64,000 bases of DNA from CAVRUD01 sp963724285 (GCA_963724285.1 CAVRUD010000027.1:1-64000), one strand, 5' to 3'; positions 17,758-28,021 are shown, counted from the stretch's first letter. Translations and numbers: made by a program. Notes: generated by a model from the letters alone, not told the origin.

Positions 17758-18315
17758 ATGGCGGGAGCGATGCTGCGAGACCGCTCCGATCTGCCCGGCC
17801 CAGCGGACGAGCTATTCCATCTCGACGGGGCGGCCCCACCCGCTCGCCCGGACAGCGACCAGAGCGGCTCGGCCGGGCACGGACCACGCCGCCTCGCGAT
17901 CGGGGAGTCTGCCCTGGTCCCCTGGTTGGAGCGGCAACTGGCGGCCCGGGATTGGCGCCAGGCCGATCTGGCCCGGGGTCTGGGCATCAGTACGGGCATG
18001 GTCAGCAACTGGCTGACCGGTCAGCGCCGGGTCAGCCCATACTACTGCGAGCGGATCGCCGCCCTATTCGGCGCGGATGTCGACTACTTGCTGGCCCTGG
18101 CCGGCCACCGGCCGATGGTCCTCTCAACCGATCCCGACGACCCCATCGAGCAACTCGTGACAAAGCTGCGCCGGATCAGGTTGACCGAGGATCGCTTCGA
18201 TACCCTCTCCGATGTGCTGGACGGGATGTTGACCCGGGACCGCCGGGACGAGCGCGGACGGCAAATGGCCCTCCCGGTCGCGTTCGGCGGAATCGTTGCG
18301 AACGACGGCGAATAG
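17758..18315 (+). CDS. XRE-family transcriptional regulator
   Basis: This 185-residue protein has a Cro/C1-type HTH at about residues 55-115: LERQLAARDWRQADLARGLG followed by ISTGMVSNWLTGQRRVSP. The rest has no known domain. The N-terminal 45 residues are Pro/Asp-rich and probably disordered. A good GGAGG lies 8 bases before ATG 17758. It stands alone between two repeat regions; there is no clue to its target. Confidence 0.8.
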   Translation: MAGAMLRDRSDLPGPADELFHLDGAAPPARPDSDQSGSAGHGPRRLAIGESALVPWLERQLAARDWRQADLARGLGISTGMVSNWLTGQRRVSPYYCERIAALFGADVDYLLALAGHRPMVLSTDPDDPIEQLVTKLRRIRLTEDRFDTLSDVLDGMLTRDRRDERGRQMALPVAFGGIVANDGE

Positions 18316-18889
18316 GTCAGTGCGACGGCCGGGTCACGCATCGCATTGGTAATGGCGCTCGATCGAGGCCGGGCGGACACGGGTATCCTCTCCTACAAAG
18401 CGCAACGCCTTCCGAAACTCCTTCCCTGAATGCGCCATCCCGATCCCCGCCCGGTCCCCGTAGGGGCGCATGGCATGCGCCCGGTTTCCCCAACCGCGTT
18501 GCCCGATTCGGGAATTGAATCGCACGGAACAGGGACCAGACTGGCCGACGCGGATCGTGCCGCTGAGCAACAGGGCGCATACCATGCGCCCCTACAGACC
18601 GGGATCGTGGTGACAGTGGCAGTGCCGGCGTAGGGGCGGACCTCCGCTTCCGCTTGGACGCATGCAGTTGCCGCTGCCTTGGCGCCCGAACCACCCCGCA
18701 CGTCGATTGCCCATGGCGGGGCGGCGTTAAGCGTGAGTTCCGCGGCTTCCGCCCCGACGGGGGAGCAAACGGGGGGCGACCGCTGTGTGCTCTTAGGGAC
18801 CTCTTAGGCGGGACCGGGATGATGAATGGGACGCCGGCACCTGCCGGCGCGAGTACGCAGCATTGCACACAGACTCAAAAGGGATTCCT
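18316..18889. repeat. Gene-free region with GTAGGGGC repeat A3
   Basis: The complete paired hairpin occupies 18460-18595, with left arm GTAGGGGCGCATGGCATGCG and right arm ending CATGCGCCCCTAC. A half copy with the GCGGACCTCCG word lies at about 18631-18655. No gene was recognised. Confidence 0.75.
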
Positions 18890-20440
18890 GTGACGTCACG
18901 ACGAAAAACGTACACCCGCCGCGCGCTCATCGCCGCCGGCGCGCTGACCGTCGGCTGTGCCGCGGTCGGCACGGGCGGCTACGTCGCCTTTCAGCGGGCC
19001 ACCGAACCAATCAGCAACATCGGCGAGGTCGACTTCGCCACCGCGCTCGCCATCCCGCCGCTGCTCGACCCGGAACCCGGTGAGGACGGCCGCAAACACG
19101 TCGACCTCACGCTCCAGACCGGTTCGTCGCAGATCGTACCCGGCGGCACCGCGGAGACCTGGGGCGTGAACGGGCCGTTCCTGGCGCCGACACTGCGCGC
19201 CCGGCGAGGCGACGACCTCGCGGTCACGCTCCGCAACGAGCTGCCGGAGGCGACCACGATCCATTGGCACGGGATGCACCTGCCCGCGGCGATGGACGGT
19301 GGGCCGCACCAGATGATTCCTGTAGGCGAGACATGGCAGCCGGCGTGGACGGTCGACCAGCCCGCGGCGACGCTCTGGTATCACCCGCATCCGCACGGCG
19401 CCACCGCCGAGCACGTCTACCGCGGCGTTGCCGGGATGATCCTGCTCGACGACGACGAGAGCGCCGGGCTCGTGCTGCCCAGGGAGTACGGGGCCGACGA
19501 CATCCCGTTGATCATTCAGGACAAGAACGTCGACGACGCCGGCGACATGAGCCTGGACGATGGCGGGTTCGTCGAGCAGATCTTCGGCTCCAGCAACTTC
19601 GGCATCCTCGGCGACACGATCCTGGTCAACGGAACCTACGGTCCCGTTTTTGAGCCGATCCGCACCCTGACCCGGTTCCGGATTTTGAACGGCTCGAACG
19701 CCCGGTTCTACAACCTCGGCTTCACCGACGATCGGCCGTTCCGTCTGATCGCCACCGAGAACGGCCTGGTCCCAGGCGAGCCGGTGGAGCTGACACGCGT
19801 GTTGGTCGGCCCCGGCGAGCGCGTGGAGATCGTCGTCGCGTTCGCGGAGGGCGAGGAGGTCACGCTGCGGAGTTTCAAGCAGGATCTCGGCGAGACGCAG
19901 AACCGGATCGGTTCCGATGACACCTTCGACATCCTGCGGGTACGGTCGCCTCGATCACTCGAACCGTCGCCGGAGCCACCGTCCGAGCTGACCGGCGGGA
20001 ACGAGGTCCCCGACGTCCCGGCCAATGCCACCAGGCGCGAGATCGAGCTGCAAGGGCACGGCCGCATCAACGGCGAGAAGATGGACATGGGGCGGATCGA
20101 CCAGGTCGTCCCGGCGGGAGCGGTGGAACGGTGGACCGTGTCGAGCACGAGCGAGCCGCACACGTTCCATATCCACGGATGCTCGTTCCATGTGCTCGAG
20201 GTCGACGGCGCGCAACCGGAGGAGCATCTCCGTGGACCCAAGGACACGGTCTTCATCCACCCGGATCGTCCGGTGGTGCTGGCGGTGCGGTTTGCGGGGC
20301 ACGTCGATCCGGAGACGCCGTACATGTACCACTGTCACATCCTGCGGCACGAGGACAATGGCATGATGGGGCAGTTCGTGGTGGTCGAGCCGGGCACGGA
20401 AGGCTCGGTCGCGACCACGCTTGAGGCGCATCACCACTGA
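18890..20440 (+). CDS. Multicopper oxidase, Tat-exported (CueO/laccase-like)
   Basis: This 516-residue secreted oxidase probably oxidises metal ions or phenols and reduces oxygen to water. The N-terminus SRRKTYTRRALIAAG is a Tat signal followed by a hydrophobic stretch. The copper motifs are complete: IHWHGMHLP, WYHPHPHG, HTFHIHGCSFHV and YHCHILRHEDNGMM, the last holding the T1 Cys and the axial Met. The C-terminus is EAHHH. GTG 18890 was chosen because AAAAGGG lies just upstream and the Tat motif then starts at residue 3. A glycosidase-like gene follows after 22 bp. Confidence 0.9.
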   Translation: MTSRRKTYTRRALIAAGALTVGCAAVGTGGYVAFQRATEPISNIGEVDFATALAIPPLLDPEPGEDGRKHVDLTLQTGSSQIVPGGTAETWGVNGPFLAPTLRARRGDDLAVTLRNELPEATTIHWHGMHLPAAMDGGPHQMIPVGETWQPAWTVDQPAATLWYHPHPHGATAEHVYRGVAGMILLDDDESAGLVLPREYGADDIPLIIQDKNVDDAGDMSLDDGGFVEQIFGSSNFGILGDTILVNGTYGPVFEPIRTLTRFRILNGSNARFYNLGFTDDRPFRLIATENGLVPGEPVELTRVLVGPGERVEIVVAFAEGEEVTLRSFKQDLGETQNRIGSDDTFDILRVRSPRSLEPSPEPPSELTGGNEVPDVPANATRREIELQGHGRINGEKMDMGRIDQVVPAGAVERWTVSSTSEPHTFHIHGCSFHVLEVDGAQPEEHLRGPKDTVFIHPDRPVVLAVRFAGHVDPETPYMYHCHILRHEDNGMMGQFVVVEPGTEGSVATTLEAHHH

Positions 20441-20462
20441 CGGTACGCAGGAGGGATCGACG

Positions 20463-21566
20463 ATGACGAAAATCGGGGTAACAGGGTCCGATTTCACGAT
20501 CGACGACCGGCCGACATACGCGGGCCGCTTCTTCGACGGCAGGCGGATCGAGGGACTCCTGTTCAACGTCCGGGCCGTGCAGGCGACCTTCGACGATGCC
20601 AACCCGGAGACCCGCCAGCTCTGGGCCTATCCGGATTCTGGCCAGTGGGACCCAGAGCGGAACGTAGCCGAGTTTTGCGCGGCGCTCGAATCGTGGCGGG
20701 ACCACGGTGTCCTGGCGTTCACGCTCAACTTCCAAGGAGGGGGACCCAACTACGAGCCGTCCGTCTACGCTTCGTACGACAACAACGCCTTCACCCCCAC
20801 CGGCGAGCTCAAGCCGGCCTACGCAGATCGGATGGGCCAGATCCTCAGGACTGCCGACGGCCTCGGGATGGTCGCCATCGTCGGGTTGTTCTACTGCGCG
20901 CAGATCAGGCGGTTCGCTGACGACGCGGCGATGTGGCGTGCGGCGAGCCAGGCACTGGACTTCCTGGCGGAGACGGGACTGCGCAACGTCATCGTCGAAT
21001 TCGCCAACGAGATCGAGGTCATCCACAAGCGGACCGGGAACCAACTCTTCGCACCGGAGCGCGCCGGTGCCCTGATCCATCGGCTCCGCTCGCTCCATCC
21101 AGAGTTCCTCTACACCGTCAGCCATTGCGGCCCGAACCCCGACACCGGCCGCGGCATTCCGGTGCCGGACCTGATCGCGGCCGAGGACATTGTCTGCATC
21201 CACGGCAACGGGGTGAAGGAGGAGCGCCTGGCCCGCACGATCGACGCCGTCACGGCGATCCCCGCGTTCCAAGAGTCCCCGAAGCCAATCCTGATCAACG
21301 AGGACTCGCCCGCGGTCGAGAACTTCGACGTGGCGTGGAGGAGGGGCGTGTCGTGGGGCTACTACGACCAGGGATTTGGTAGCGGTTGGAAGGGTGATGT
21401 CTGGGTCGATTTCAGTGCCCGGCCGCGCGAGTCGCGCTACGCAGACCTCAGCGGCTTCCAAACCCCTCCCGTCAACTGGACAATCAACACCGGCCACAAA
21501 CGGTCGTTTTTCCGCCGGGTGGCCGAGGTGACGGGGGCAACAGCCGATCAGGGGACGCCAGGTTGA
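20463..21566 (+). CDS. Glycoside hydrolase-like TIM-barrel protein
   Basis: This 367-residue protein resembles clan-A glycosidases. VIVEFANEIEV has the Asn-Glu pair typical of the acid/base residue in GH5-like enzymes, and KPILINEDSP could hold the nucleophile Glu. Other barrel-like segments are GVLAFTLNFQGGGPNYEP and GMVAIVGLFYCAQ. There is no leader, so it would be cytoplasmic. GGAGGG precedes ATG 20463, and it is probably co-transcribed with the multicopper oxidase. The substrate is unknown. Its last codons overlap a palindromic repeat. Confidence 0.6.
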   Translation: MTKIGVTGSDFTIDDRPTYAGRFFDGRRIEGLLFNVRAVQATFDDANPETRQLWAYPDSGQWDPERNVAEFCAALESWRDHGVLAFTLNFQGGGPNYEPSVYASYDNNAFTPTGELKPAYADRMGQILRTADGLGMVAIVGLFYCAQIRRFADDAAMWRAASQALDFLAETGLRNVIVEFANEIEVIHKRTGNQLFAPERAGALIHRLRSLHPEFLYTVSHCGPNPDTGRGIPVPDLIAAEDIVCIHGNGVKEERLARTIDAVTAIPAFQESPKPILINEDSPAVENFDVAWRRGVSWGYYDQGFGSGWKGDVWVDFSARPRESRYADLSGFQTPPVNWTINTGHKRSFFRRVAEVTGATADQGTPG

Positions 21567-21695
21567 AACCCGGCGCTCAACCTACGAAACCCCTCCGGGG
21601 TTGATCGTATTCTCGGGCATGTCCGCCCGCCCCGTCTTCAGTCCCGGAGGGACTTCGTAGGTTTAGCCCGGGGTTTCAACCCCGGGTCTTCGTAG
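21561..21695. repeat. Palindromic repeat with CCCGGGGTTTCAACC, copy B6
   Basis: GGTTGAAACCCGGCGCTCAA from 21561 pairs with a right arm ending AGCCCGGGGTTTCAACC. In between are ACCCCTCCGGGGTT and AGTCCCGGAGGGACTT. The left arm covers the last 6 bases of the glycosidase-like gene. Confidence 0.7.
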
Positions 21696-21719
21696 GTTCA
21701 GCCCGCTGGGTAGGGGGTT

Positions 21720-22540
21720 TCAACTCGGCAAATCCCGCCGGACAAACACGACCAGCCCGGCCAGGCAACCGACCGCCCCGACAAGGCCGAGGACGATGAG
21801 ATTGGTGGCCTCGATCTGACCGTTGACCAGCGCCTGACCCGGATCGAAGTAGTCCAGGATGCTCAGGGGCTCGAGCGGCTCTAAGGCATCCCAGAGGGAA
21901 GCGAAGTAATCGACAAAATAGGAGATCACCAGGCCGGTGGTCGCCCAGGCGACGCACCGGCCGCCGGTGTCGGCCGCCGCCGAGCCGAGCAAGGTCAGTC
22001 CGCCGATCGACCAGAAAAGAAGAAGGTTGAGATCCCCGCGAAGACGAAGTTGACACGGTCGAACTCACCGGCGGGCTTGGCCAGCTCCAGCCCGATGAGC
22101 ATCCCGATCGGGCCGACCACCGAGAGCAGCACCGCCACCGCGACCACGCCGTAGACCCGCGACAGGTAGACGCTCGGCCGCGAGATAGGCCGAGCCAGGG
22201 CGAGCTGGATCGTGCCCCGCTCCATCTCCCCCGCCAGCCCCCGAGCGGCGAACCCGACCAGGGCCACGCAGGCAACCGCCAGGTAGACCGGGTGGGTGAA
22301 GCTGACCGAAAGGAAGCCGGCCAAGCCCGAGGCGGCGATGAACTCCGGTTGAGTCTGGGTGAAGGCGCGTAGCGCCGGTGGCAACGCCTCCAGAATGCTC
22401 TCCAGTCCGGCGCCGCCGCCGATCGAATCGGCGATGAGCGGATTGACCAGCAGGACCAACGCGACGAGCGCCAGCATCGCGATCAGGCCGGCGCCATCGC
22501 GCCTGAGCAACCGGGCGGTCAGATGGAATGGCGTGATCAC
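21720..22540 (-). pseudogene. ABC-2 type permease, one frameshift
   Basis: The first 180 residues (MITPFHLTARLLRRDGAG) contain several hydrophobic helices and AGEMERGTIQLALARPISRP, a signature of ABC-2 exporters. At about 22015 the frame breaks within a TTCTTCTTTTC run. Restoring it gives LLFWSIGGLTLLGSAAADTG, then two more helices ending VVFVRRDLPS. The gene overlaps the upstream ATPase gene by 4 bases (ATGA). It probably formed a drug or antibiotic exporter with that ATPase. As read, it is not functional. Confidence 0.8.
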
Positions 22541-23538
22541 AGGCGTTCGCTCTCCACCAGAACGTCTGCCTCGCGCTCTCGGCCGTTCTGGCCAGGACCG
22601 GAAGACCCGGTGTCGTAGAACGACATGAAGACGTCTTCCAGGCGCGGCGGCGCGATGAGTACCTCTGAGACAGGGTGCCGCGAGAGGAGGGCAAGCAGCG
22701 GATTGACATCCCCTTCGATCACCAGGTGTACCCGCCTCCCATCACGAACGATCTGCCCGACACCGGCCAGCGTCGCGAGTTCGTCCGGGATTTCGTCGAT
22801 GAAGGTCAGCTCGGCGACCCGGCGGGCCCGCCGCTTGAGATCGGCGACGGTCGATTCGACCACCAGCCGGCCTTCCCGCACCACCGCCACCCGTTCGCAG
22901 GTGCGCTCGACCTCGGCCAGATCGTGGGAGGACATGAAGATCGTGCGCCCGCGCCGGTTCTACTCGCCGAGGAACTCCTCGAACGAGCGCTGGATGAGCG
23001 GATCGAGGCCGTCAGTCGGCTCGTCCAGGATCATGAGGGAAGGATCGTGTTGGAACGCGGCGATCAGGGCGAGTTTCTGACGCATGCCCTTCGAGTAGGA
23101 GCCGATCCGCCGCTCCAACGCATCGGATCCCAACTCCAGCGCCGTCCGGACTCGCTCACGCAGAACGGGCGGTCGCCCGGACAGGCGGGCCAGATAGTCG
23201 AGCTGGGCGGTTCCGCTCATATCCGGGTAGAACGCCTCCGGGGCGACCAGATAGCCGAGGTCGCGCCGGGCCCGCACGCCCTCGCGCCAGGTGTTGTGCC
23301 CGAAGATGGTCGCCGCCCCGGAGGTTGGCCGGATGAAGCCGAGCAATAAACGGATCGCCGTCGTCTTGCCGGCGCCGTTCGGACCGAGGAAACCGAACAT
23401 GACCCCTTGAGAAACGGTAAGGTTCAAATCCGCGAGGGCAATGATCTCGCCACGGCGGCCGAAGTGCTTGGTCAGGCCTCGCGTCTCGATGGCAGGGAGT
23501 GAGGGCGGAGAATCGGCGTCCAGGCCAGGATTCGACAT
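22537..23538 (-). pseudogene. ABC transporter ATPase with in-frame TAG stop
   Basis: From ATG 23538 (MSNPGLDADSPPSLP) the protein has Walker A GPNGAGKTTAIRLL, signature SYSKGMRQKLALI and Walker B LMILDEPTDGLDP. A TAG at 22960-22962 then interrupts it right after EEFLGE. The same frame continues with NRRGRTIFMSSHDLAEVE, the H-loop region, and ends ADVLVESERL at 22537. This is a nonsense change, not a frameshift, and leaves a protein without its H-loop. Re-initiation at ATG 22935 is possible but would give only the C-terminal piece. The partner permease is also broken. Confidence 0.85.
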
Positions 23539-23730
23539 GCTGGCAGCGTAGCACCGGCCCAGGTCCGGACGCCAACCGAACGGTAGGCCGCGCGGCAAAC
23601 CGCGGCACCGGCGCATGACAGAACCGCCAAATGAGAGACAATGGCCGCAACGGCAAGGCGCGTTCCCGCCGAGAGTCCGTCAGCCACGGCGGATACCGGC
23701 ACCAAGGGCGATCACGGGAGAATGTTGGTC

Positions 23731-25422
23731 ATGATCGGGTTTCCAGGGTCCGCGGGCGGATACGACGACGAGCGGTGGGACCGGCGGCGACCGTCGCCGG
23801 TATTCGGCAGCCGAGGGATGGTCGCGGCGGCCCACCCGCTCACGGTCGCTGCCGGGATGCACGTGCTCGAGCAGGGCGGCAACGCGGTCGACGCCGTGAT
23901 CAGCGCCGCCCTGACGGCCGGTGTCGTCATGCCGGAAATGTGCGGCATCGGCGGTGACCTTTTCGCCATCGTCCATGCCCCCGGCAAGAACGGCAAGGCG
24001 GTGACAACGTCGTTCCTGGGCAGCGGCAGCGCCCCCACGGGAGCATCGCTGGAGCACATGCGCAAGCACGGTGATCCCGACGGCCACGGCGGCATGCGCA
24101 TGGCCTATCGCGGCTCGCTGGCGCCGGGAGTGCCGGGCATGGTCGACGCCGCCTTCAACATGCTCGAGCAGTTCGGCACCCGCTCGTTCGCGGAATTGGC
24201 CGAACCCGCGATCACCCACGCCGAGCAGGGCTTCCCGCTGACACCCCTTGGCGCCGGGCACATCGCCAGTAGCGCCGACCTGCTACGCCAATACCCGACA
24301 TCGGCCGATGTCTTTCTGGCCGGTGGCTCTTCCCCGGCCCCCGGGGATATCCTGAAAAATCCCGGGTTGGGTCGGTCGTTGCGTCGGATCGCCGAGGGCG
24401 GCCGAGACGTGTTCTACGCGGGCGATCTGGCCAAGGAGATCGCGCAATTCCTGGAGGCGACCGGCGGCGCGATCACGGTCGACGACCTCGCGGGCCATAC
24501 CACCACGGTCGAACCCCCGCTGAAAACGACCTACCGGGGCTACACCGTCTTCCAGACCGGCCTGCCGACCCAGGGACTGATCCTGCTCGAAAGCCTGAAC
24601 CTGGCCGAGGAGGTCGAACCGGAGACCCTGGCGGCCTGGGGCACGCAATCCGTCCACCTGCTGGCCGAAGCGACCAAGATCGCCTACGCCGACCGCCTCG
24701 GCTACGCCGGAGATCCGGCCTTCGTCGACACACCGCTCTCGACGTTGCTGTCGAAAGCGTGGGCTGCCTCCCGATTCGCAGCCATCAATCCGGGCATGGC
24801 GGCGGCGGAGGTTCCCGCCGGCCCGCTCCACGACGGCGACACGACCTACATCGCGGTCGTCGATGGTGACGGAATGATGGTGTCGCTGATCGAATCGGTC
24901 TCCAGCAACTTTGGCTGCGGCGTGGTGGCCGGGGAAACGGGCATCGTCCTCAACAACCGAGTCGGACGAGGCTTCACCCTCCAGGACGGCCACCCCAACC
25001 AGTACGCCCCCGGCAAGAAGACGATGCACACCCTCAATTGCTTCTCCGTCGCCGACGCCAGCGGCCACCCGATTCTCGTCGGCGGCACTCCCGGCGGCGA
25101 CGGCCAGCCCCAGTGGAACCTGCAGACGCTGGTCGGGCTGATCGACGGGGGACTGGACGTGCAGGCGGCGATCGAGCTGCCCCGCTGGACCGTTTGGCCG
25201 GGCACCGATCCTATCTCCCTGCCCAATCCCTACGAGCTGCGTGTCGAGGACCGAATGGGACCAGCCACGCTGGCCGAACTAGCCGACCTGGGGCATAGAG
25301 TCCGGACCAACGGTCCGTGGGCAGGTGGCGGCGCTACCCAGGCCATCGCGCGCGATCCCGACTCCGGTGTGATCGTCGGCGGCTCGGATACCCGCGTCGA
25401 AGGGCTGGCGCTCGGGTTCTAG
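23731..25422 (+). CDS. ggt: Gamma-glutamyltransferase
   Basis: The enzyme cleaves or transfers gamma-glutamyl groups from glutathione-like substrates and matures by self-cleavage. The nucleophile Thr371 lies in HDGDTTYIAVVDGDG, at the expected start of the small subunit. Other features are RGMVAAAHPLTVAAGMHVLE, GNAVDAVISAAL, MCGIGGDLFA and VGGTPGGDGQPQWN. It has about 563 residues, normal for the family. No signal peptide is visible, so it may be cytoplasmic. GGGAG at 23716 supports ATG 23731; an ATG at 23722 is too close to it. Confidence 0.9.
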   Translation: MIGFPGSAGGYDDERWDRRRPSPVFGSRGMVAAAHPLTVAAGMHVLEQGGNAVDAVISAALTAGVVMPEMCGIGGDLFAIVHAPGKNGKAVTTSFLGSGSAPTGASLEHMRKHGDPDGHGGMRMAYRGSLAPGVPGMVDAAFNMLEQFGTRSFAELAEPAITHAEQGFPLTPLGAGHIASSADLLRQYPTSADVFLAGGSSPAPGDILKNPGLGRSLRRIAEGGRDVFYAGDLAKEIAQFLEATGGAITVDDLAGHTTTVEPPLKTTYRGYTVFQTGLPTQGLILLESLNLAEEVEPETLAAWGTQSVHLLAEATKIAYADRLGYAGDPAFVDTPLSTLLSKAWAASRFAAINPGMAAAEVPAGPLHDGDTTYIAVVDGDGMMVSLIESVSSNFGCGVVAGETGIVLNNRVGRGFTLQDGHPNQYAPGKKTMHTLNCFSVADASGHPILVGGTPGGDGQPQWNLQTLVGLIDGGLDVQAAIELPRWTVWPGTDPISLPNPYELRVEDRMGPATLAELADLGHRVRTNGPWAGGGATQAIARDPDSGVIVGGSDTRVEGLALGF

Positions 25423-25619
25423 AGGTCCAGTGACCGGAAGTCGTGCCGCATGGGCCGCACCCCACCGCGCGTTCGGACGGGCGTGGTCTTCAACCTGCGT
25501 GTATCCAGTTCAGGATCGTCGGCGCCATCACGGCCCGAAATGGGACCAGGATGTCCCAGGCAGAGCTACCCGCCGCGACACTCGGTGAAGCCAGTCGTAC
25601 TCCTCATGACTCCGCGGGT
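25423..25619. other. Short spacer, nothing recognised
   Basis: This lies between the convergent ggt and cupin genes. No hairpin with a T-run or other signal was seen. Confidence 0.4.
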
Positions 25620-26009
25620 CTAGCATTCTCCGCCAAGCAGGGGGTTTGGCCCGAACTCAACGTAGCTGTCCCAAAAGCTTCGGTCGGGGAAAACGCAGGT
25701 CAGCGAGACACGTGTCTGACCGGCATTGATGAAAGCGTGGGGCGTCTCTGCGGGAATCCGGATCACTGCCGGTCCGCGTACGTCGTAGGTTTGGTCGCCG
25801 ACCAGATAGCGCATTTGCGCCCCAGACGGAACGACGACGGCCTCCTCACACGAGTGCTTATGCAGTGGAGGCCCCCCACCGGGCAGGGTATCGGTGACGA
25901 TCAGGCTAATGCGCTCGAAACCGTGCCGGTGTGCCTCAAGGATCCAGCCATATTCTCCAGGCTCATCGTGGAAGGCCTCCAGCGATTCGAACGAAATCAC
26001 GTGCGTCAC
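25620..26009 (-). CDS. Cupin-domain protein
   Basis: This 129-residue protein is a single cupin barrel. Motif 1 is GPPLHKHSCEEAVVVPSGAQ, with the two His and the Glu that bind metal; motif 2 is PAETPHAFINAG with the third His. Such proteins are dioxygenases, isomerases or ligand-binding proteins; the reaction cannot be inferred. It starts at GTG 26009, 11 bases after AAGGGG. It is divergent from the SulP gene, and an AT-rich TGTATACGAT lies between them at about 26064-26073. Confidence 0.8.
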   Translation of the reverse strand: MTHVISFESLEAFHDEPGEYGWILEAHRHGFERISLIVTDTLPGGGPPLHKHSCEEAVVVPSGAQMRYLVGDQTYDVRGPAVIRIPAETPHAFINAGQTRVSLTCVFPDRSFWDSYVEFGPNPLLGGEC

Positions 26010-26254
26010 GTCTCATTCCCCTTCACCAAAGCTTGCGCCCAGGCAACTCAGACAAGACAGAAAAATCGTATACAATCTCGCAACTTCGGAACGTCCATGG
26101 TACGGCAGCGGCGCCGGCACTGCGCGGTGAGTTTGAGCACGTCCTGAACCGTGGCAGTTAGCGAATCGAGGGCCGCTCCGCTTCGTTGTGCTGCGCAGGA
26201 CCAAGACCGGCCGGGCAGCGCGTAGGCGAGTGTGGTCATACGGCAGGTTTCCAG

Positions 26255-28021
26255 ATGCGCCGGCCAATGCTCGTTCACCTCTTGCACACGGAGTTCCGAA
26301 ACTACTCGACCAGCCACCTCCAGCGCGATTTCCTCGCGGGATTGACCGTGGCGGCGGTTGCCCTGCCGCTCGCGCTCGCGTTTGGCGTCGCCAGCGGTGC
26401 GACGCCCGCGGCTGGGCTTGTGACCGCGATCGTAGCCGGAGCCCTCATCGGCCTCCTTGGCGGCGCGCCCTACCAGATCAGCGGTCCAACCGGCGCGATG
26501 TCGGCGATCTTGATCGTGACCGCCTCGCAGCACGGCCTCGACGGCGTCTGGATGGCTGGCCTCATGGCCGGCGTGATGATCCTGGCGATCGGGGTGCTCG
26601 GTCTGGGCCGGATCGTCCACTTCATCCCCGCGCCGGTGATCACCGGGTTCACCAGCGGCATCGCCCTGATCATCGCCATCGGCCAGATCGACAACTTTCT
26701 TGGAATCTCGACTCCCCCCAAAGACCGCGCCGCCGAAAAGGCAATCGGGTACTTCACGGTGCCGTTCCCAACGATCTCATGGCAGGCGGTTTTCTGCGGC
26801 ATGCTCGTCGTCGCGACGATGGTGGTCGTGCGGCGTGTTTGGAACATCCCCCAGATCCCAACGGCCCTGATCGGTATCTCGCTCGCCACGCTGGTGAGCT
26901 GGGGATTCGACTGGAACGTTGCGGCGATCGGCGAGATCCCGCGGACGATCTTCCTCGACGACCGCTTCATGCCCGATGGCGATGATCTCAAGAACTTCGA
27001 CGATCTGCTCGCTCCCGCCTTCGCCATCGCCCTCCTCGGCGCAATCGAAAGCCTGCTCTGCGGCGTGGTCGCCGGACGCCGGACGAAGACCAAACTCGCG
27101 GTAAATCAGGAACTGTTCGCCCAGGGCGTCGGCAATATCGTGATCCCATTCTTTGGCGGCGTACCCGCCACCGCCGCCATCGCCCGCACCAGCGTCGGGG
27201 TGGATGCGGGCGGGGCGACGCGGCTCGTCAGCGTCATCCACTCGGTGGCGCTCCTCCTGGCGATGCTCTTCTTCGCCAGCGCGATCGGCGAGGTGCCGCT
27301 TGCGGCCCTGGCCGGCGTCCTCATGGTCACCGCCTGGCGCATGAACGAGTGGCACGTGATCCAGTTCTACTGGCGGCACCGGCTCAAGGGGGCGATGCTC
27401 ACCTTCGCGGCGACGATGCTGGCCACGGTAGCGCTCGACCTCACCCAGGCGATCATCGCCGGGTTGCTCCTCAGCCTGGTCATCTTCCTGACCCAGGTGT
27501 CGCGGCTCTCCGTCGTTCCATCTCCGGTCGATTGGGACAAGATCCGGGCGACAGGCGCCGACCTGCCCACAGAGCTTCCCGACGCCCGGGTCGTCTACGT
27601 CACCGGGGCGCTCTTCTTCGGCGCCACCAACCAGTTCGTCGAAACGATCGAGCGGCTGCCCCCGGCGAAGATCCTCATCCTCTCGATGCGAGGCGTGCCG
27701 ATGGTCGACGTTTCCAGTCTGCAAGCCATCGAGCACGTCTGGCGCGAGCAGCACGAACGAGGCGGGACCACCTACCTGACCGGTCTGCAGCCCCAGGTCC
27801 GGAGGCTGTTCGAACGTGGAGGGCTGATATCGATTATCGGCGAGGACCACGTCCTCTGGAGCGCCGACCGGGCCATCCTGCGCGCCTGCGGCCTCCACTG
27901 GGAACAACATACGCCCGTCGAAGAGCCACCTGATGGTCCGCCGTCGTCCGCGGCCGCAGTCGCCCTGAAGGAAGACGACGGCTTCGACGACATGCCGCTC
28001 GGCGTGGCGACGGTGGGCTAG
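26255..28021 (+). CDS. SulP-family anion transporter with STAS domain
   Basis: This 588-residue SLC26/SulP protein probably imports sulfate, bicarbonate or another anion. Residues about 15-420 hold 12 or so membrane helices, with the family motifs GLTVAAVALPLALAFG near the start, PYQISGPTGAMSAIL, and GGVPATAAIARTSVG. The C-terminal STAS domain covers about 440-545 (ARVVYVTGALFFGATNQF, then VPMVDVSSLQAIEHV). A charged tail of about 35 residues follows. ATG 26255 was chosen for an AGG site; ATG 26267 is also possible. Confidence 0.9.
   Translation: MRRPMLVHLLHTEFRNYSTSHLQRDFLAGLTVAAVALPLALAFGVASGATPAAGLVTAIVAGALIGLLGGAPYQISGPTGAMSAILIVTASQHGLDGVWMAGLMAGVMILAIGVLGLGRIVHFIPAPVITGFTSGIALIIAIGQIDNFLGISTPPKDRAAEKAIGYFTVPFPTISWQAVFCGMLVVATMVVVRRVWNIPQIPTALIGISLATLVSWGFDWNVAAIGEIPRTIFLDDRFMPDGDDLKNFDDLLAPAFAIALLGAIESLLCGVVAGRRTKTKLAVNQELFAQGVGNIVIPFFGGVPATAAIARTSVGVDAGGATRLVSVIHSVALLLAMLFFASAIGEVPLAALAGVLMVTAWRMNEWHVIQFYWRHRLKGAMLTFAATMLATVALDLTQAIIAGLLLSLVIFLTQVSRLSVVPSPVDWDKIRATGADLPTELPDARVVYVTGALFFGATNQFVETIERLPPAKILILSMRGVPMVDVSSLQAIEHVWREQHERGGTTYLTGLQPQVRRLFERGGLISIIGEDHVLWSADRAILRACGLHWEQHTPVEEPPDGPPSSAAAVALKEDDGFDDMPLGVATVG

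Noticed and set aside
17607..18518. A long plus-strand ORF overlapping the XRE gene
   Set aside because: It is Arg/Pro/Gly-rich, has no recognisable motif and lacks a ribosome site; the XRE frame has a clear HTH and GGAGG.
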